From assembly GCA_030039095.1 (NCBI GenBank), contig JASHQP010000164.1:1-18337 (forward strand): a stretch of DNA of 18,337 bases, written 5' to 3'. The notes under the pieces were generated by a model, which was not told the origin of the DNA, made no database searches, and saw only the letters and a program-made list of their open reading frames with translations. The position numbers and the translations under genes were made by a program. Source of the stretch: Streptosporangiaceae bacterium (GTDB lineage: Bacteria; Actinomycetota; Actinomycetes; Streptosporangiales; Streptosporangiaceae). Shown in pieces: positions 1 to 6,251 of this stretch (its first letter is position 1; every line of letters starts with the position of its first letter).

Positions 1-230
1 TGGTGCTGGCCGATGAGCCGACCGGCAACCTGGACTCCGCCACCGGCGCGTCGGTCCTGGCGCTGCTCGAAGAGCTCAACGCCCAGGGCATCACGATCGT
101 CGTGATCACCCACGACCACGCGATCGCCGCCTCCATGCGGCGGCGGATAGAGGTGCTCGACGGCCGCATCATCACCGACACCGCCGCGATCAGGGCCGGG
201 GGCTTGCCGGCGCCGGAAGGACGATCATGA
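1..230 (+). CDS. ABC transporter ATP-binding protein, MacB/LolD type (5' end outside window)
   Basis: Only the C-terminal ~76 codons are present; the gene begins left of the window and reads in the frame starting at base 3. The first residues are the end of the Walker B strand and the D-loop ([12 protein letters not shown]), where E is the catalytic base. The H-loop (VVITHD) follows about 25 residues later. [10 protein letters not shown] is typical of the MacB/LolD/FtsE class of ATPases that pair with FtsX-like permeases. The stop codon overlaps the start of the next gene (ATGA at 227-230), so the two are translationally coupled and almost certainly form one transporter. The protein is cytosolic and bound to the membrane through its permease. 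The substrate cannot be deduced. The family call is firm. Confidence 0.93.
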   Translation, partial: VLADEPTGNLDSATGASVLALLEELNAQGITIVVITHDHAIAASMRRRIEVLDGRIITDTAAIRAGGLPAPEGRS

Positions 231-1477
231 CCGTCACGTCAGAGCCTGGTGTCCCGGCCGGCGCGGATGACGCCGCCGGCCCGCGCCCGGCCCGGCTCCG
301 CCTGCCCGACCTGGCTGGGCTGGCCAGCGTGGGGCTGCGCACCCGCAAGCTGCGGGCCGCACTTTCGGCGCTGGGCATCGCGATCGGTGTGGCCGCGATC
401 GTGGCGGTCCTGGGCCTTGCCAACTCCTCGCAGGCGGGGCTGCTTGCGGAGATCTCCCGGCTGGGCACGAACCTGCTGACGGTCAGCAACGGGACGACCC
501 TCACGGGCCAGACCGCCGAGTTGCCCGACGCGGCCCCGGGCATGATTGGCCGGCTGCCCGGCGTCATCGGGGTCCAGTACACCGCCCAGGTCAGCAGCGC
601 CAGCGTCTACCGCAGCCCGCTGATCCCCGCGAACGACGACGACGGCCTGAGCGTCACCGCCTCCAGCCTGGGGCTGCCCGCCGTGGCCGGCACCGCGGTT
701 GCCCAGGGCCGATACCTCAACGCCGCGACCGCCAGACAGCCGGTCGTTGTTCTCGGGTACGAGGCCGCGCAGCTGCTCGGCATCGACCGGATCTGGCCCG
801 GCGAGCGGATCTGGGTCGGCGGCATGTGGTTCTATGTGGTGGGCATCCTCAAACCCGCCACCCTCGCCCCGCAGATAGACACCTCGGTCATGGTCGGCTT
901 TCCCGCCGCCGAGCACTACCTCGGCCTCGACGGGCACCCCTCGGAGATCTACGTCCGCACCGTCAACACCCAGGCGGCCACCAACGCCGTCGACAACGTG
1001 CTCGCGGCGCAGGCCAACCCCGAGAACCCGAACGAGGTCACGGTCTCCCAGCCGTCGGACACCCTCACGGCCCAGGCCGACGCCGCGGGCGCGTTCAATA
1101 CGCTGTTCCTCGGCCTGGGCGCGGTCGCGCTGCTGGTCGGCGCCGTTGGTGTGGCCAACATCATGATCATCTCGGTGCTGGAACGCCGCCAGGAGATCGG
1201 GCTGCGCCGGGCACTGGGTGCCACCAAGGGCCAGATCCGCGCCCAGTTCCTGGCCGAGGCCATCCTCCTTGCCCTGGCCGGCGGCGCAGTCGGGGTCATC
1301 GCCGGCGCCGTCGCCACCGCCATCTACGCCCACGCCAAAGGCTGGGCGATCGTCATTCCTCCCGAAGCCTGGGCCGGCGGCCTCGGTGCCGCGCTGCTCA
1401 TCGGAGCCCTCGCGGGGCTGCTGCCTGCCGTCCGCGCCGCGCGGCTGTCGCCGACCCAGGCGCTCTGGACGCTCTGA
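227..1477 (+). CDS. FtsX/MacB-family ABC transporter permease
   Basis: This 416-residue membrane protein has the MacB-type layout: a cytosolic N-terminus, one transmembrane helix at about residues 48-70, a large extracytoplasmic domain (about 75-285), and three C-terminal helices (about 290-320, 345-370 and 385-405). The cytosolic loop after the second helix carries the FtsX-type signature [19 protein letters not shown], and the C-terminus ends in the usual [10 protein letters not shown]. The start is the ATG of the ATGA overlap with the ATPase stop, with GGAAGG at 215-220 as ribosome binding site. Such pairs export or extract substrates by mechanotransmission rather than by transport through a channel. 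Peptides, macrolides and lipids are all possible substrates. No membrane-fusion protein gene is visible downstream; it could lie upstream. Confidence 0.93.
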   Translation: MTVTSEPGVPAGADDAAGPRPARLRLPDLAGLASVGLRTRKLRAALSALGIAIGVAAIVAVLGLANSSQAGLLAEISRLGTNLLTVSNGTTLTGQTAELPDAAPGMIGRLPGVIGVQYTAQVSSASVYRSPLIPANDDDGLSVTASSLGLPAVAGTAVAQGRYLNAATARQPVVVLGYEAAQLLGIDRIWPGERIWVGGMWFYVVGILKPATLAPQIDTSVMVGFPAAEHYLGLDGHPSEIYVRTVNTQAATNAVDNVLAAQANPENPNEVTVSQPSDTLTAQADAAGAFNTLFLGLGAVALLVGAVGVANIMIISVLERRQEIGLRRALGATKGQIRAQFLAEAILLALAGGAVGVIAGAVATAIYAHAKGWAIVIPPEAWAGGLGAALLIGALAGLLPAVRAARLSPTQALWTL

Positions 1478-1494
1478 CACCACACGAGCAGCCG

Positions 1495-1716
1495 CGAGGC
1501 TGCCAGGACGTCGTGGCCGGCGTCCAGCTCGAGGCGGGCGTCGCGGCATCCGATGAGCTCGCCGCGCAGATCCTTCGGCAGACCGCGGGGCTGCCCGAGC
1601 ACGAGCGTCCGGCGCGGGTGGTTTTCGTCGGGGACATGCCCACGGTGCTCGGCGGCGCGAAGGTCCAGCGGCAGGCTCTGCGGGTACGGCTTCAGGAACA
1701 GAAGGAGCCCGGGTAA
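1495..1716 (+). pseudogene. C-terminal remnant of an AMP-dependent acyl-CoA ligase
   Basis: Frame 1 here encodes, without a convincing start or ribosome binding site, a stretch that matches the end of the small C-terminal domain of acyl-CoA/benzoate-CoA ligases. It reads GVQLEAGVAASDELAAQI, then about 15 residues on VVFVGDMP, and then GGAKVQRQALR. The family pattern is a valine-rich strand, PSDELAAEL, EFVDELPKTATGK and IQRFKLR. The catalytic-lysine motif is present with one extra residue before the lysine. A GTG at 1513 could start a 67-residue peptide, but nothing of the adenylation domain exists upstream, because that DNA codes for the permease in another frame. I read it as the tail of a deleted gene. 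A wholly unrelated small protein is the alternative. Confidence 0.55.
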
Positions 1717-1741
1717 GCCGGGATGACCCGTGACGCGATGA

Positions 1742-2236
1742 TCAGCTGGCCCGCTTGCGGGCGCTGCCGGCCTCGTTGGCCGTTTTCCTTTCGAGTAAGG
1801 CGAGCTCCGCGTCGGTCACGTGGAACGTGTCACGCAGTTGCTGCTTGGCGTCCTCGTCCAGCCACGCAGCGTCGATGACTCTGCGTACCTCCGGTGCCGA
1901 CCACTCGGCGCCGCACTTGCGGCATTCGATCCGGCCCGATGACTGCACGACCGGCTCGGCCTCGCAGTCGCACGGGCCGGTGGGCAGCGGGATGCCGTAG
2001 CGTTCGCGCGTCTGCCGGCGGCTCTCGCTGGCTGCCTCGCGTTCGTGCGCCGCCAGATCCGCGTCCGTCACGTGAAATGTCTCGCGAAGCTGCTGCTTGG
2101 ATTCCTCATCCAGCCATTGCTGGTCGATGATCTGGCGAACCGCCCGCGGCTTGTCCTTGCACTGGCTTATCTGCTTCGCGATCAGCTGCATCATGGGCAC
2201 GCCCACGCGCGCGTCCGCAATCCAGTCCTCGCTCAT
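1742..2236 (-). CDS. Uncharacterised protein with two 35-residue repeats flanking a zinc ribbon
   Basis: This 164-residue soluble protein is not one I recognise as a named family. Residues 33-67 and 117-151 are two copies of one unit, sharing WLDE, KQQLR, TFHVTDA and a terminal LxxxER. Between them lies a putative zinc ribbon, CDC at 89-91 and CRKC at 105-108. The HVTDAEL segment resembles a short helical anchor. The DNA copies are 252 bases apart (from 1806 and from 2058) and still clearly alike, so the duplication is internal and fairly recent or conserved. The ATG at 2234-2236 has no strong Shine-Dalgarno sequence. The gene follows the XRE-cupin gene on the same strand but is separated from it by hairpins, so it is probably transcribed on its own. 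A nucleic-acid or protein-binding role is only a guess from the ribbon. Confidence 0.72.
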   Translation of the reverse strand: MSEDWIADARVGVPMMQLIAKQISQCKDKPRAVRQIIDQQWLDEESKQQLRETFHVTDADLAAHEREAASESRRQTRERYGIPLPTGPCDCEAEPVVQSSGRIECRKCGAEWSAPEVRRVIDAAWLDEDAKQQLRDTFHVTDAELALLERKTANEAGSARKRAS

Positions 2237-2266
2237 GACTAACTCAAAACATCTTCGCCGGCAACG

Positions 2267-2322
2267 GTCAACCCCCCTAGGGGGTCGCGGAGCTGCGCTC
2301 CGCGACTGTGCCTGGGGTTAAC
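2267..2322. repeat. Nested palindromic element
   Basis: Three inverted repeats are stacked in 56 bases. The outer arms GTCAACCCC (2267-2275) and GGGGTTAAC (2314-2322) pair at 8 of 9 positions. CCCCCTAGGGGG (2273-2284) is a perfect palindrome. GTCGCGGAGC (2284-2293) and GCTCCGCGAC (2297-2306) form a perfect 10-bp stem with a TGC loop. It lies between two minus-strand genes. It may be a terminator for the XRE-cupin transcript or a copy of a dispersed REP-like repeat. No T-run follows. Confidence 0.65.
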
Positions 2323-2361
2323 AGACGTGTCGCCAACGTATGGTCTTGACTCTGGGGGGTT

Positions 2362-2382
2362 CGCGGGGGGTGTCCCCCCGCG
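2362..2382 (-). terminator. GC-rich hairpin just after the XRE-cupin gene
   Basis: CGCGGGGGG (2362-2370) and CCCCCCGCG (2374-2382) form a perfect 9-bp stem with a TGT loop. It begins only 8 bases past the stop codon of the XRE-cupin gene. Position and strength suit transcription termination, although there is no U-tract, as is common in actinomycetes. Confidence 0.55.
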
Positions 2383-2389
2383 GGTCGGG

Positions 2390-2962
2390 TCAGGTGAGGG
2401 CGGGGGGCACCAGGGAGATCATCGTCATCAGCACGGGTTCGGTGCCCTCGTTGGCGTAGCCGTGCGGCAGGCTGCCGGGGAACCTGGCGCACTGGCCCGG
2501 CCCGACCTGGTAGCTGCGGCCGGACACGGTCAGCGTGATCACACCCGACTCGATCCAGATCAGTTCCTTGCTGCCGGGAGTGTGCGGGTCACCGCCCCAG
2601 CGCTCGCCAGGCTGCACGGCCCAGCGCCACAGCTCCACCGCCCACGGTGGCTCGGTCGCGGCCAGGATCGTGCCGGTCCCGCCGGAGGCCCCTCGCCATA
2701 GTGTCCTGGCGTCTTGCTCGCCGGTGACCCGGACGACGGGCTCGTCCGAGCCGTCGAGCAGATGGGTGACCGGAACCCCGAACGCGTCGGCGATCCGGGC
2801 CAGCGTGGCGAGGTTCGGGTTGGACCGGCCCTGCTCCAGCGCCACGAGCACGCCCTTGCTCACCCCGGACCTGAGCGCGAGTTGGTCCAGCGACCATCCA
2901 CGCTCGGAGCGGAGCGACTGCAGGATGCGGGCAAGCGTGCTCGTGAGATCGGGCGAATCCAT
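2390..2962 (-). CDS. XRE-family transcriptional regulator with C-terminal cupin domain
   Basis: In this 190-residue regulator, residues about 8-66 form an XRE/HTH_3 helix-turn-helix (RGWSLDQLALRSGVSKGVL followed by EQGRSNPNLATLARIADAFGV). Residues about 105-185 form a single cupin_2 beta-barrel (WAVQPGERWGGDPHTPGSKE and, later, GPGQCARFPGSLPHGYANEG) that probably binds a small ligand. The family usually represses or activates an adjacent transporter or amine-catabolism gene. The gene is divergent from the EamA exporter, separated by 80 bases that hold an inverted repeat overlapping the promoters, so autoregulation plus control of the exporter is the simplest reading. The ATG at 2960-2962 has GGAGG 9 bases upstream. 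The ligand is unknown. Confidence 0.93.
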   Translation of the reverse strand: MDSPDLTSTLARILQSLRSERGWSLDQLALRSGVSKGVLVALEQGRSNPNLATLARIADAFGVPVTHLLDGSDEPVVRVTGEQDARTLWRGASGGTGTILAATEPPWAVELWRWAVQPGERWGGDPHTPGSKELIWIESGVITLTVSGRSYQVGPGQCARFPGSLPHGYANEGTEPVLMTMISLVPPALT

Positions 2963-2980
2963 CGTGCCTGGCCTCCGAGC

Positions 2981-3028
2981 CGGTCGGTATAATGAACTAG
3001 GTATTACAATATTCCGACCGAGCGTCTA
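2981..3028. promoter_or_regulatory. Divergent promoter and operator between regulator and exporter
   Basis: This AT-rich island in GC-rich DNA carries the inverted repeat CGGTCGG (2981-2987) and CCGACCG (3014-3020), a likely XRE operator. On the plus strand, TATAAT (2988-2993) or TACAAT (3005-3010) could be the -10 for the exporter, though neither has a good -35. On the minus strand, TAGACG (3028-3023) and TAATAC (3006-3001), 16 bases apart, form a plausible promoter for the regulator. The operator arms overlap these elements. Confidence 0.55.
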
Positions 3029-3042
3029 GTCTGGACCAGCTC

Positions 3043-3900
3043 ATGGTGACCGTCTTCGCGCTGGCCGCGGCGCTACTTTACGGCAGCGCTGACTTCCTCG
3101 GCGGCGCGGCAACGCGGCGCGCGCACGTGCTGTCCGTGCTGCTGGTGTCCGGTACGGCCGGATTCGTGGTCGTCGCACTCGCCGCGCTGTTGTCCGGGGG
3201 CCCGCCGCGGGCGGCCGGCATCGCCTGGGGAGCCTGCGCGGGCGCGGCGGGCGGCGTCGGGTTCGTGTTCTTCTACGCGGGTCTCGCGGCCGGCCCGATG
3301 AGCGTCGTCGCTCCGGTCTCCGCACTCGTTTCCACGGTGCTTCCAGTCGCTGCGGCGCTCGCCGAGGGCGAACACCCTGGGCTGCGCATCGGCATCGGCG
3401 CGCTGACCTGCGTCGCCGCGATCGTCCTGGTGAGTTCCGGCGGCGGCAAGACCGGCGCGCGGACGCCGGTCCTTGGCCGTGGCACGCTGCGCGGTGTCGG
3501 CTTCGGGATCGTGTCGGGCGTCGCGTTCGGGGCCTTCTTCTTGTTCATCAAGAACGGGGGTGAGTCGGGGGCGCTCTGGCCGGTGGCGGTGGCCCGCCTC
3601 GTCGGAACGCTGATCTTCCTGGTGGCCGCGACCACCATGCGGACCGGCCCCGTGCGCTGGCGGCATGATCACCGGCTGTTCGCGGCCGCCCTGTGGGCCG
3701 GGGTCCTCGATGCCAGCGCGAACGTCTGCTATGTGCTGGCCACCCGGGCCGGACTGTTCGGGCTCGCGGTGGTGCTGACCTCGCTGTACCCGGGCGTGAC
3801 CGTGCTGCTGGCCCGCTTCGTGCTCGGGGAGCGGATGAGCCCGGCACGGTGGGCCGGCCTGGCCCTGGCCGCCGGGGGCATCGTGCTGGTCACCGTGTGA
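3043..3900 (+). CDS. EamA/DMT-family transporter
   Basis: This is a 285-residue integral membrane protein with about ten hydrophobic helices in two EamA repeats (about residues 2-130 and 146-285). Family features include the opening FALAAALLYGSADFLGG, the mid-helix PVSALVSTVLPV, the second repeat start GVGFGIVSGVAFGAFFLF, and the final ARWAGLALAAGGIVLV. The drug/metabolite transporter superfamily exports amino acids, nucleosides and other metabolites; the substrate here is unknown. Its divergent XRE-cupin neighbour probably senses the compound it exports. The ATG at 3043 has only a weak ribosome binding site, and a GTG directly follows as a second possible start. It converges on the bPH2 gene with 62 bases between, where I see no clear terminator. 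Confidence 0.93.
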   Translation: MVTVFALAAALLYGSADFLGGAATRRAHVLSVLLVSGTAGFVVVALAALLSGGPPRAAGIAWGACAGAAGGVGFVFFYAGLAAGPMSVVAPVSALVSTVLPVAAALAEGEHPGLRIGIGALTCVAAIVLVSSGGGKTGARTPVLGRGTLRGVGFGIVSGVAFGAFFLFIKNGGESGALWPVAVARLVGTLIFLVAATTMRTGPVRWRHDHRLFAAALWAGVLDASANVCYVLATRAGLFGLAVVLTSLYPGVTVLLARFVLGERMSPARWAGLALAAGGIVLVTV

Positions 3901-3962
3901 CCGACGGCCACCGGACCCGGGCAGGAACGCCGGGGAAGGGGACAGCCGGGCGACGGGGGGAC

Positions 3963-4514
3963 TTAGTCGTCGCTCGAGTCCGAACTGGAGCTGCTCGACT
4001 CGTCTTCGGCCCCGAAGAGCATCCCGCATACCTCTAGGTAAAGCTGCTCCGGATAGGGAATATGGTCAATTGTTCTCAGCGCCTGATCTCGGCCGGCGGA
4101 TTCGACGATGAACTCGCCATATCCGAGCATGCGGCCGGAAAACGTGCGCTGGAAACTCATGTCGGTGACCTTGGTCAGCGGCATCATCGCGACCTTCCGG
4201 GTGAACACCCCGGAGGTCAGCAGGATCCGGTGCGACGTCACCACGAAGTAGTCGACGGCCCAGTTCACCACGTTCCAGACCATCCAGCCGAACAGGACCA
4301 GCCAGGCCAGCCAGATGACGGTCACGAGTCCCCCGTACCCGCGCAGCACGGTGGCGCTGAGCAGGGCCGCCACCAGCAAGCCGGCCAGCGTCAAGATGCT
4401 CGGGCCGATCAGGATCGCCGGATGCCGGCGCGTATGTATGACCTGCTGCTCGTTGGGTAGAAGGTACTTGCTGACCGCGGCGGGGCCAGCGGCCGCACGG
4501 CTGGTGACTCTCAT
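3963..4514 (-). CDS. bPH2 (bacterial PH-like) domain membrane protein
   Basis: This is a 183-residue protein. After a short N-terminus with LPNEQQVIHTRRHPA come two membrane helices (about residues 34-55 and 62-86). A bPH2 domain of the YdbS/YdbT type follows (VDYFVVTSHRILLTSGVFTR, MMPLTKVTDMSFQRT, GYGEFIVESAG), ending with DQALRTIDHIPYPEQLYLEV, the usual helix of this domain. The extreme C-terminus is a low-complexity Ser/Asp tail (SSSSSSDSSDD), which is unusual for the domain. The ATG at 4512-4514 lies 4 bases after the stop of the 50-residue peptide gene and lacks its own strong ribosome binding site, so translation is probably coupled. The cellular role of such proteins is not settled; envelope maintenance is the usual suggestion. 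Confidence 0.9.
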   Translation of the reverse strand: MRVTSRAAAGPAAVSKYLLPNEQQVIHTRRHPAILIGPSILTLAGLLVAALLSATVLRGYGGLVTVIWLAWLVLFGWMVWNVVNWAVDYFVVTSHRILLTSGVFTRKVAMMPLTKVTDMSFQRTFSGRMLGYGEFIVESAGRDQALRTIDHIPYPEQLYLEVCGMLFGAEDESSSSSSDSSDD

Positions 4515-4518
4515 CGGA

Positions 4519-4671
4519 TCAGAGCGAGTTCACGAATGTGGCCAGCGAGTTCGCGGCATCGTGCAGCCCGTTATAGGCGTGGTGAACGAGGTTCCCCGCT
4601 CCGTTTGGCTCTGTGGCGACGTAGAAAATGATGAAGAGCACGATCGCCCATGTGATGATCTTCTTCAGCAT
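4519..4671 (-). CDS. 50-residue single-pass membrane peptide
   Basis: The small gene encodes MLKKIITWAIVLFIIFYVAT followed by a hydrophilic tail of about 30 residues (ending LATFVNSL). A two-lysine start and one strong helix at residues 5-20 predict a membrane peptide with its tail outside. The case for a real gene is strong: a near-consensus Shine-Dalgarno GGGAGGTGATGAG directly before the ATG at 4669-4671, a promoter with correct spacing upstream (4727-4755), and a stop only 4 bases before the bPH2 start. It likely works with, or regulates, the bPH2 protein. I recall similar short peptides beside bPH2 genes in other actinomycetes but cannot verify this here. Confidence 0.82.
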   Translation of the reverse strand: MLKKIITWAIVLFIIFYVATEPNGAGNLVHHAYNGLHDAANSLATFVNSL

Positions 4672-5023
4672 CTCATCACCTCCCAGCGCCCTTCATTGGA
4701 GACGGCTGTTGCCGCCGTTATTCCCCAGCATAGCCCAGGACAATCTACCGACCAATGACGACTAGCCAGGCTCCACCTTAGTGGATCATCAACGCCAACG
4801 CGCCTTCCCACGCCGGTGACGGGCGGATCAAACAGGCTGCCCGCCTCCGTGTCGGTCCGCAACGGTCTGCCTCGCTTGGCTACGATCGGTACTGGCGCGG
4901 CCTCCGCGCGTCACCGCCGGCCATGCTTGATCACAGCCAGGGGCCGTGAGCTAGCGATCATGCAGCGTGGCCTGCCGGAATCTGACACCATTCCCTCCTG
5001 GAGGACGCGCCGTTGGGGTGACG
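4672..5023. other. Divergent intergenic region between the peptide/bPH2 operon and the tadA operon
   Basis: This 352-base stretch shows no credible coding sequence. It holds the ribosome binding site and promoter of the minus-strand peptide operon on its left. On its right it should hold the promoter of the plus-strand tadA operon. There, TTGATC (4927-4932) is a possible -35, but no well-placed -10 follows, so I leave that promoter unassigned. No hairpin or repeat stands out. Confidence 0.6.
4727..4755 (-). promoter_or_regulatory. Promoter of the peptide/bPH2 operon
   Basis: Reading the minus strand, TTGGTC (4755-4750) and TATGCT (4732-4727) are separated by exactly 17 bases, matching the main vegetative sigma consensus at -35 (TTGACA) and -10 (TATAAT). 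The transcript would start near 4720, leaving about a 50-base leader with a near-consensus ribosome binding site. Confidence 0.6.
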
Positions 5024-5518
5024 ATGACCGATGTAAGCAGTGCCGATTTCTCCGTCGTCGTCTACAGAGAAGACGATGCCTGGGAGGCCGAGCTTTTGCC
5101 TACCGCATTGACGGAGAACCTGGAGGGCCTGATCCATGCCCTTCGGCAGCAGCCGAGTATTGGCGGCACGATTGGCCTGGCCGCCGTTGGCGATGACTTC
5201 TTCGTCGCACTGCGCGTCGTCGGAAGCCAGGTCTCGGTGTTCCTTTCCGACCTCACCGCCTCGGTCGACTGGCCGCTGGCCCGCCAGGTCCTCGACTACC
5301 TCGACATCCCGCTCCCCGACGAGGACGAGGATCTCGACCAGGTGCTCCCCGCCGGGGATCTGTCGATCTTCGCCGACCTGGGCATCGATGAGATGGACCT
5401 CGGAGCACTGTCCGGCGACCTGGACATCTTCCCCGACGAGGCACTGGAGAGCATCGCCCGGAGGCTGGGGTTCGAGACGGCACTGAAGCGCGCCCTCGAC
5501 GGCGTGCTCGGCCCGTGA
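5024..5518 (+). CDS. tRNA adenosine deaminase-associated protein
   Basis: From the ATG at 5024 this is a 164-residue acidic protein. It opens with a beta-rich segment (FSVVVYREDDAWEAELLP), continues with VGDDFFVALRVVGSQVSVFL and SVDWPLARQVLDYLDIPLPD, then a run of Asp/Glu, and ends in the helical ALESIARRLGFETALKRAL. This order matches the actinobacterial family named for sitting next to tadA, and its stop overlaps the tadA start here. Its biochemical role is not established; a regulatory or stabilising partner of TadA is inferred from linkage. The frame stays open to an upstream ATG at 4967, but that extension looks non-coding. GGGGTG at 5015-5020 supports 5024, and a GTG at 5018 is a near alternative. 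Confidence 0.88.
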   Translation: MTDVSSADFSVVVYREDDAWEAELLPTALTENLEGLIHALRQQPSIGGTIGLAAVGDDFFVALRVVGSQVSVFLSDLTASVDWPLARQVLDYLDIPLPDEDEDLDQVLPAGDLSIFADLGIDEMDLGALSGDLDIFPDEALESIARRLGFETALKRALDGVLGP

Positions 5519-5988
5519 CCACCGGCTACCTTTCATCGTTCGAGCCAGCCATGCGCCTGGCGCTCGGCCAGGCCACCGGCCCTCCCGGTGGCGACGACAC
5601 CGAGGTCCCGGTCGGCGCCGTCGTCCTGGACGCCGCGGGCGCGGTCGCCGGGGCGGGGCGCAACCGCCTGCACGCCGACAGCGATCCCACGGCGCATGCC
5701 GAGATCGTTGCCATGCGGCAGGCGGCGGCCGCGCGCGGGAACTGGCGGCTGGATTCCTGCACGGTGGTGGTCACGCTGGAGCCGTGCACGATGTGCGCGG
5801 GAGCGATGACCGCGGCACGTGTGGGGCGGCTGGTCTACGGCGCGACCGATCCCCGGGCAGGGGCGGCGGGCTCGCTGTGGGATGTGCTGCGTGACCGTAG
5901 GCTCCCGCACCGCGTCGAGGTGATCGGCGGTGTGCTCGAGGACGAGTGCGCCGCGCTGCTGCGCGAGTTCTTCAGCCGGCGCCGCTAG
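5515..5988 (+). CDS. tadA: tRNA(adenine-34) deaminase TadA
   Basis: This 157-residue enzyme hydrolytically deaminates wobble adenosine to inosine in tRNA-Arg(ACG). The zinc and catalytic residues of the cytidine/deoxycytidylate deaminase fold are all visible: HAE at 61-63 (zinc ligand His and proton-shuttling Glu) and PCTMC at 90-94 (two zinc ligand Cys). The N-terminal AMRLALGQA helix, VPVGAVVLDAAG strand and the C-terminal LREFF helix also fit TadA. It starts at a GTG overlapping the stop of the associated-protein gene (GTGA at 5515-5518), which implies coupled translation and a joint function. An ATG at 5551 is less likely, since the preceding residues belong to the first helix. Normal length and no missing residue. 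Confidence 0.95.
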   Translation: MTTGYLSSFEPAMRLALGQATGPPGGDDTEVPVGAVVLDAAGAVAGAGRNRLHADSDPTAHAEIVAMRQAAAARGNWRLDSCTVVVTLEPCTMCAGAMTAARVGRLVYGATDPRAGAAGSLWDVLRDRRLPHRVEVIGGVLEDECAALLREFFSRRR

Positions 5989-6061
5989 CGGGCGGCCCCG
6001 GGACAATCCGGCGGATCCCGAGGTGATCTGCTCTGCGCGGCGGCCGGTGCCCGGCGTCGGG

Positions 6062-6067
6062 TAGGCT
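6062..6067 (+). promoter_or_regulatory. Possible -10 element of the tRNA-Ser gene
   Basis: TAGGCT fits the TANNNT -10 pattern and ends 7 bases before the mature tRNA 5' end, a spacing often seen at actinomycete tRNA genes. The region 17-18 bases upstream is GC-rich and shows no clear -35 hexamer. Confidence 0.4.
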
Positions 6068-6074
6068 CATCGGC

Positions 6075-6161
6075 GGTGGAGTCGCCTAGCGGCCGAGGGC
6101 GCACGCCTCGAAAGCGTGTGAAGGGGCAACCCTTCCGTGGGTTCAAATCCCACCTCCACCG
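6075..6161 (+). tRNA. tRNA-Ser(CGA)
   Basis: This 87-base gene has a perfect 7-bp acceptor stem, GGTGGAG (6075-6081) with CTCCACC (6154-6160), discriminator G at 6161 and no encoded CCA. The anticodon arm is CACGC-CTCGAAA-GCGTG with anticodon CGA, which reads UCG serine codons. The long variable arm (about GTGAAGGGGCAACCCTTC) and the T-arm TGGGTTCAAATCCCA complete a class II tRNA. The G discriminator and class II form agree with serine. Confidence 0.97.
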
Positions 6162-6251
6162 CGACGCGCCGGACTGGGATCGGGGCGCACCCGTGTGGTG
6201 CGTGGCGCGACTATCAGAAGAGGGAACAGACCCCGGCTTCCGGAGTGCTCA

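Noticed and set aside
826..1494. A long plus-strand open frame leading into the acyl-CoA ligase remnant
   Set aside because: This part is an out-of-frame reading of the permease, rich in Arg and Pro. Only the stretch after about 1495 resembles a real protein.
239..1549. A 436-codon minus-strand open frame opposite the ABC permease
   Set aside because: It is a high-GC shadow with no recognisable domain, and the plus frame encodes a well-formed FtsX-type permease.
6075..6251. tRNA-Ser as an integration site for a mobile element
   Set aside because: There is no integrase gene, and I found no repeat of the tRNA 3' end in the window.
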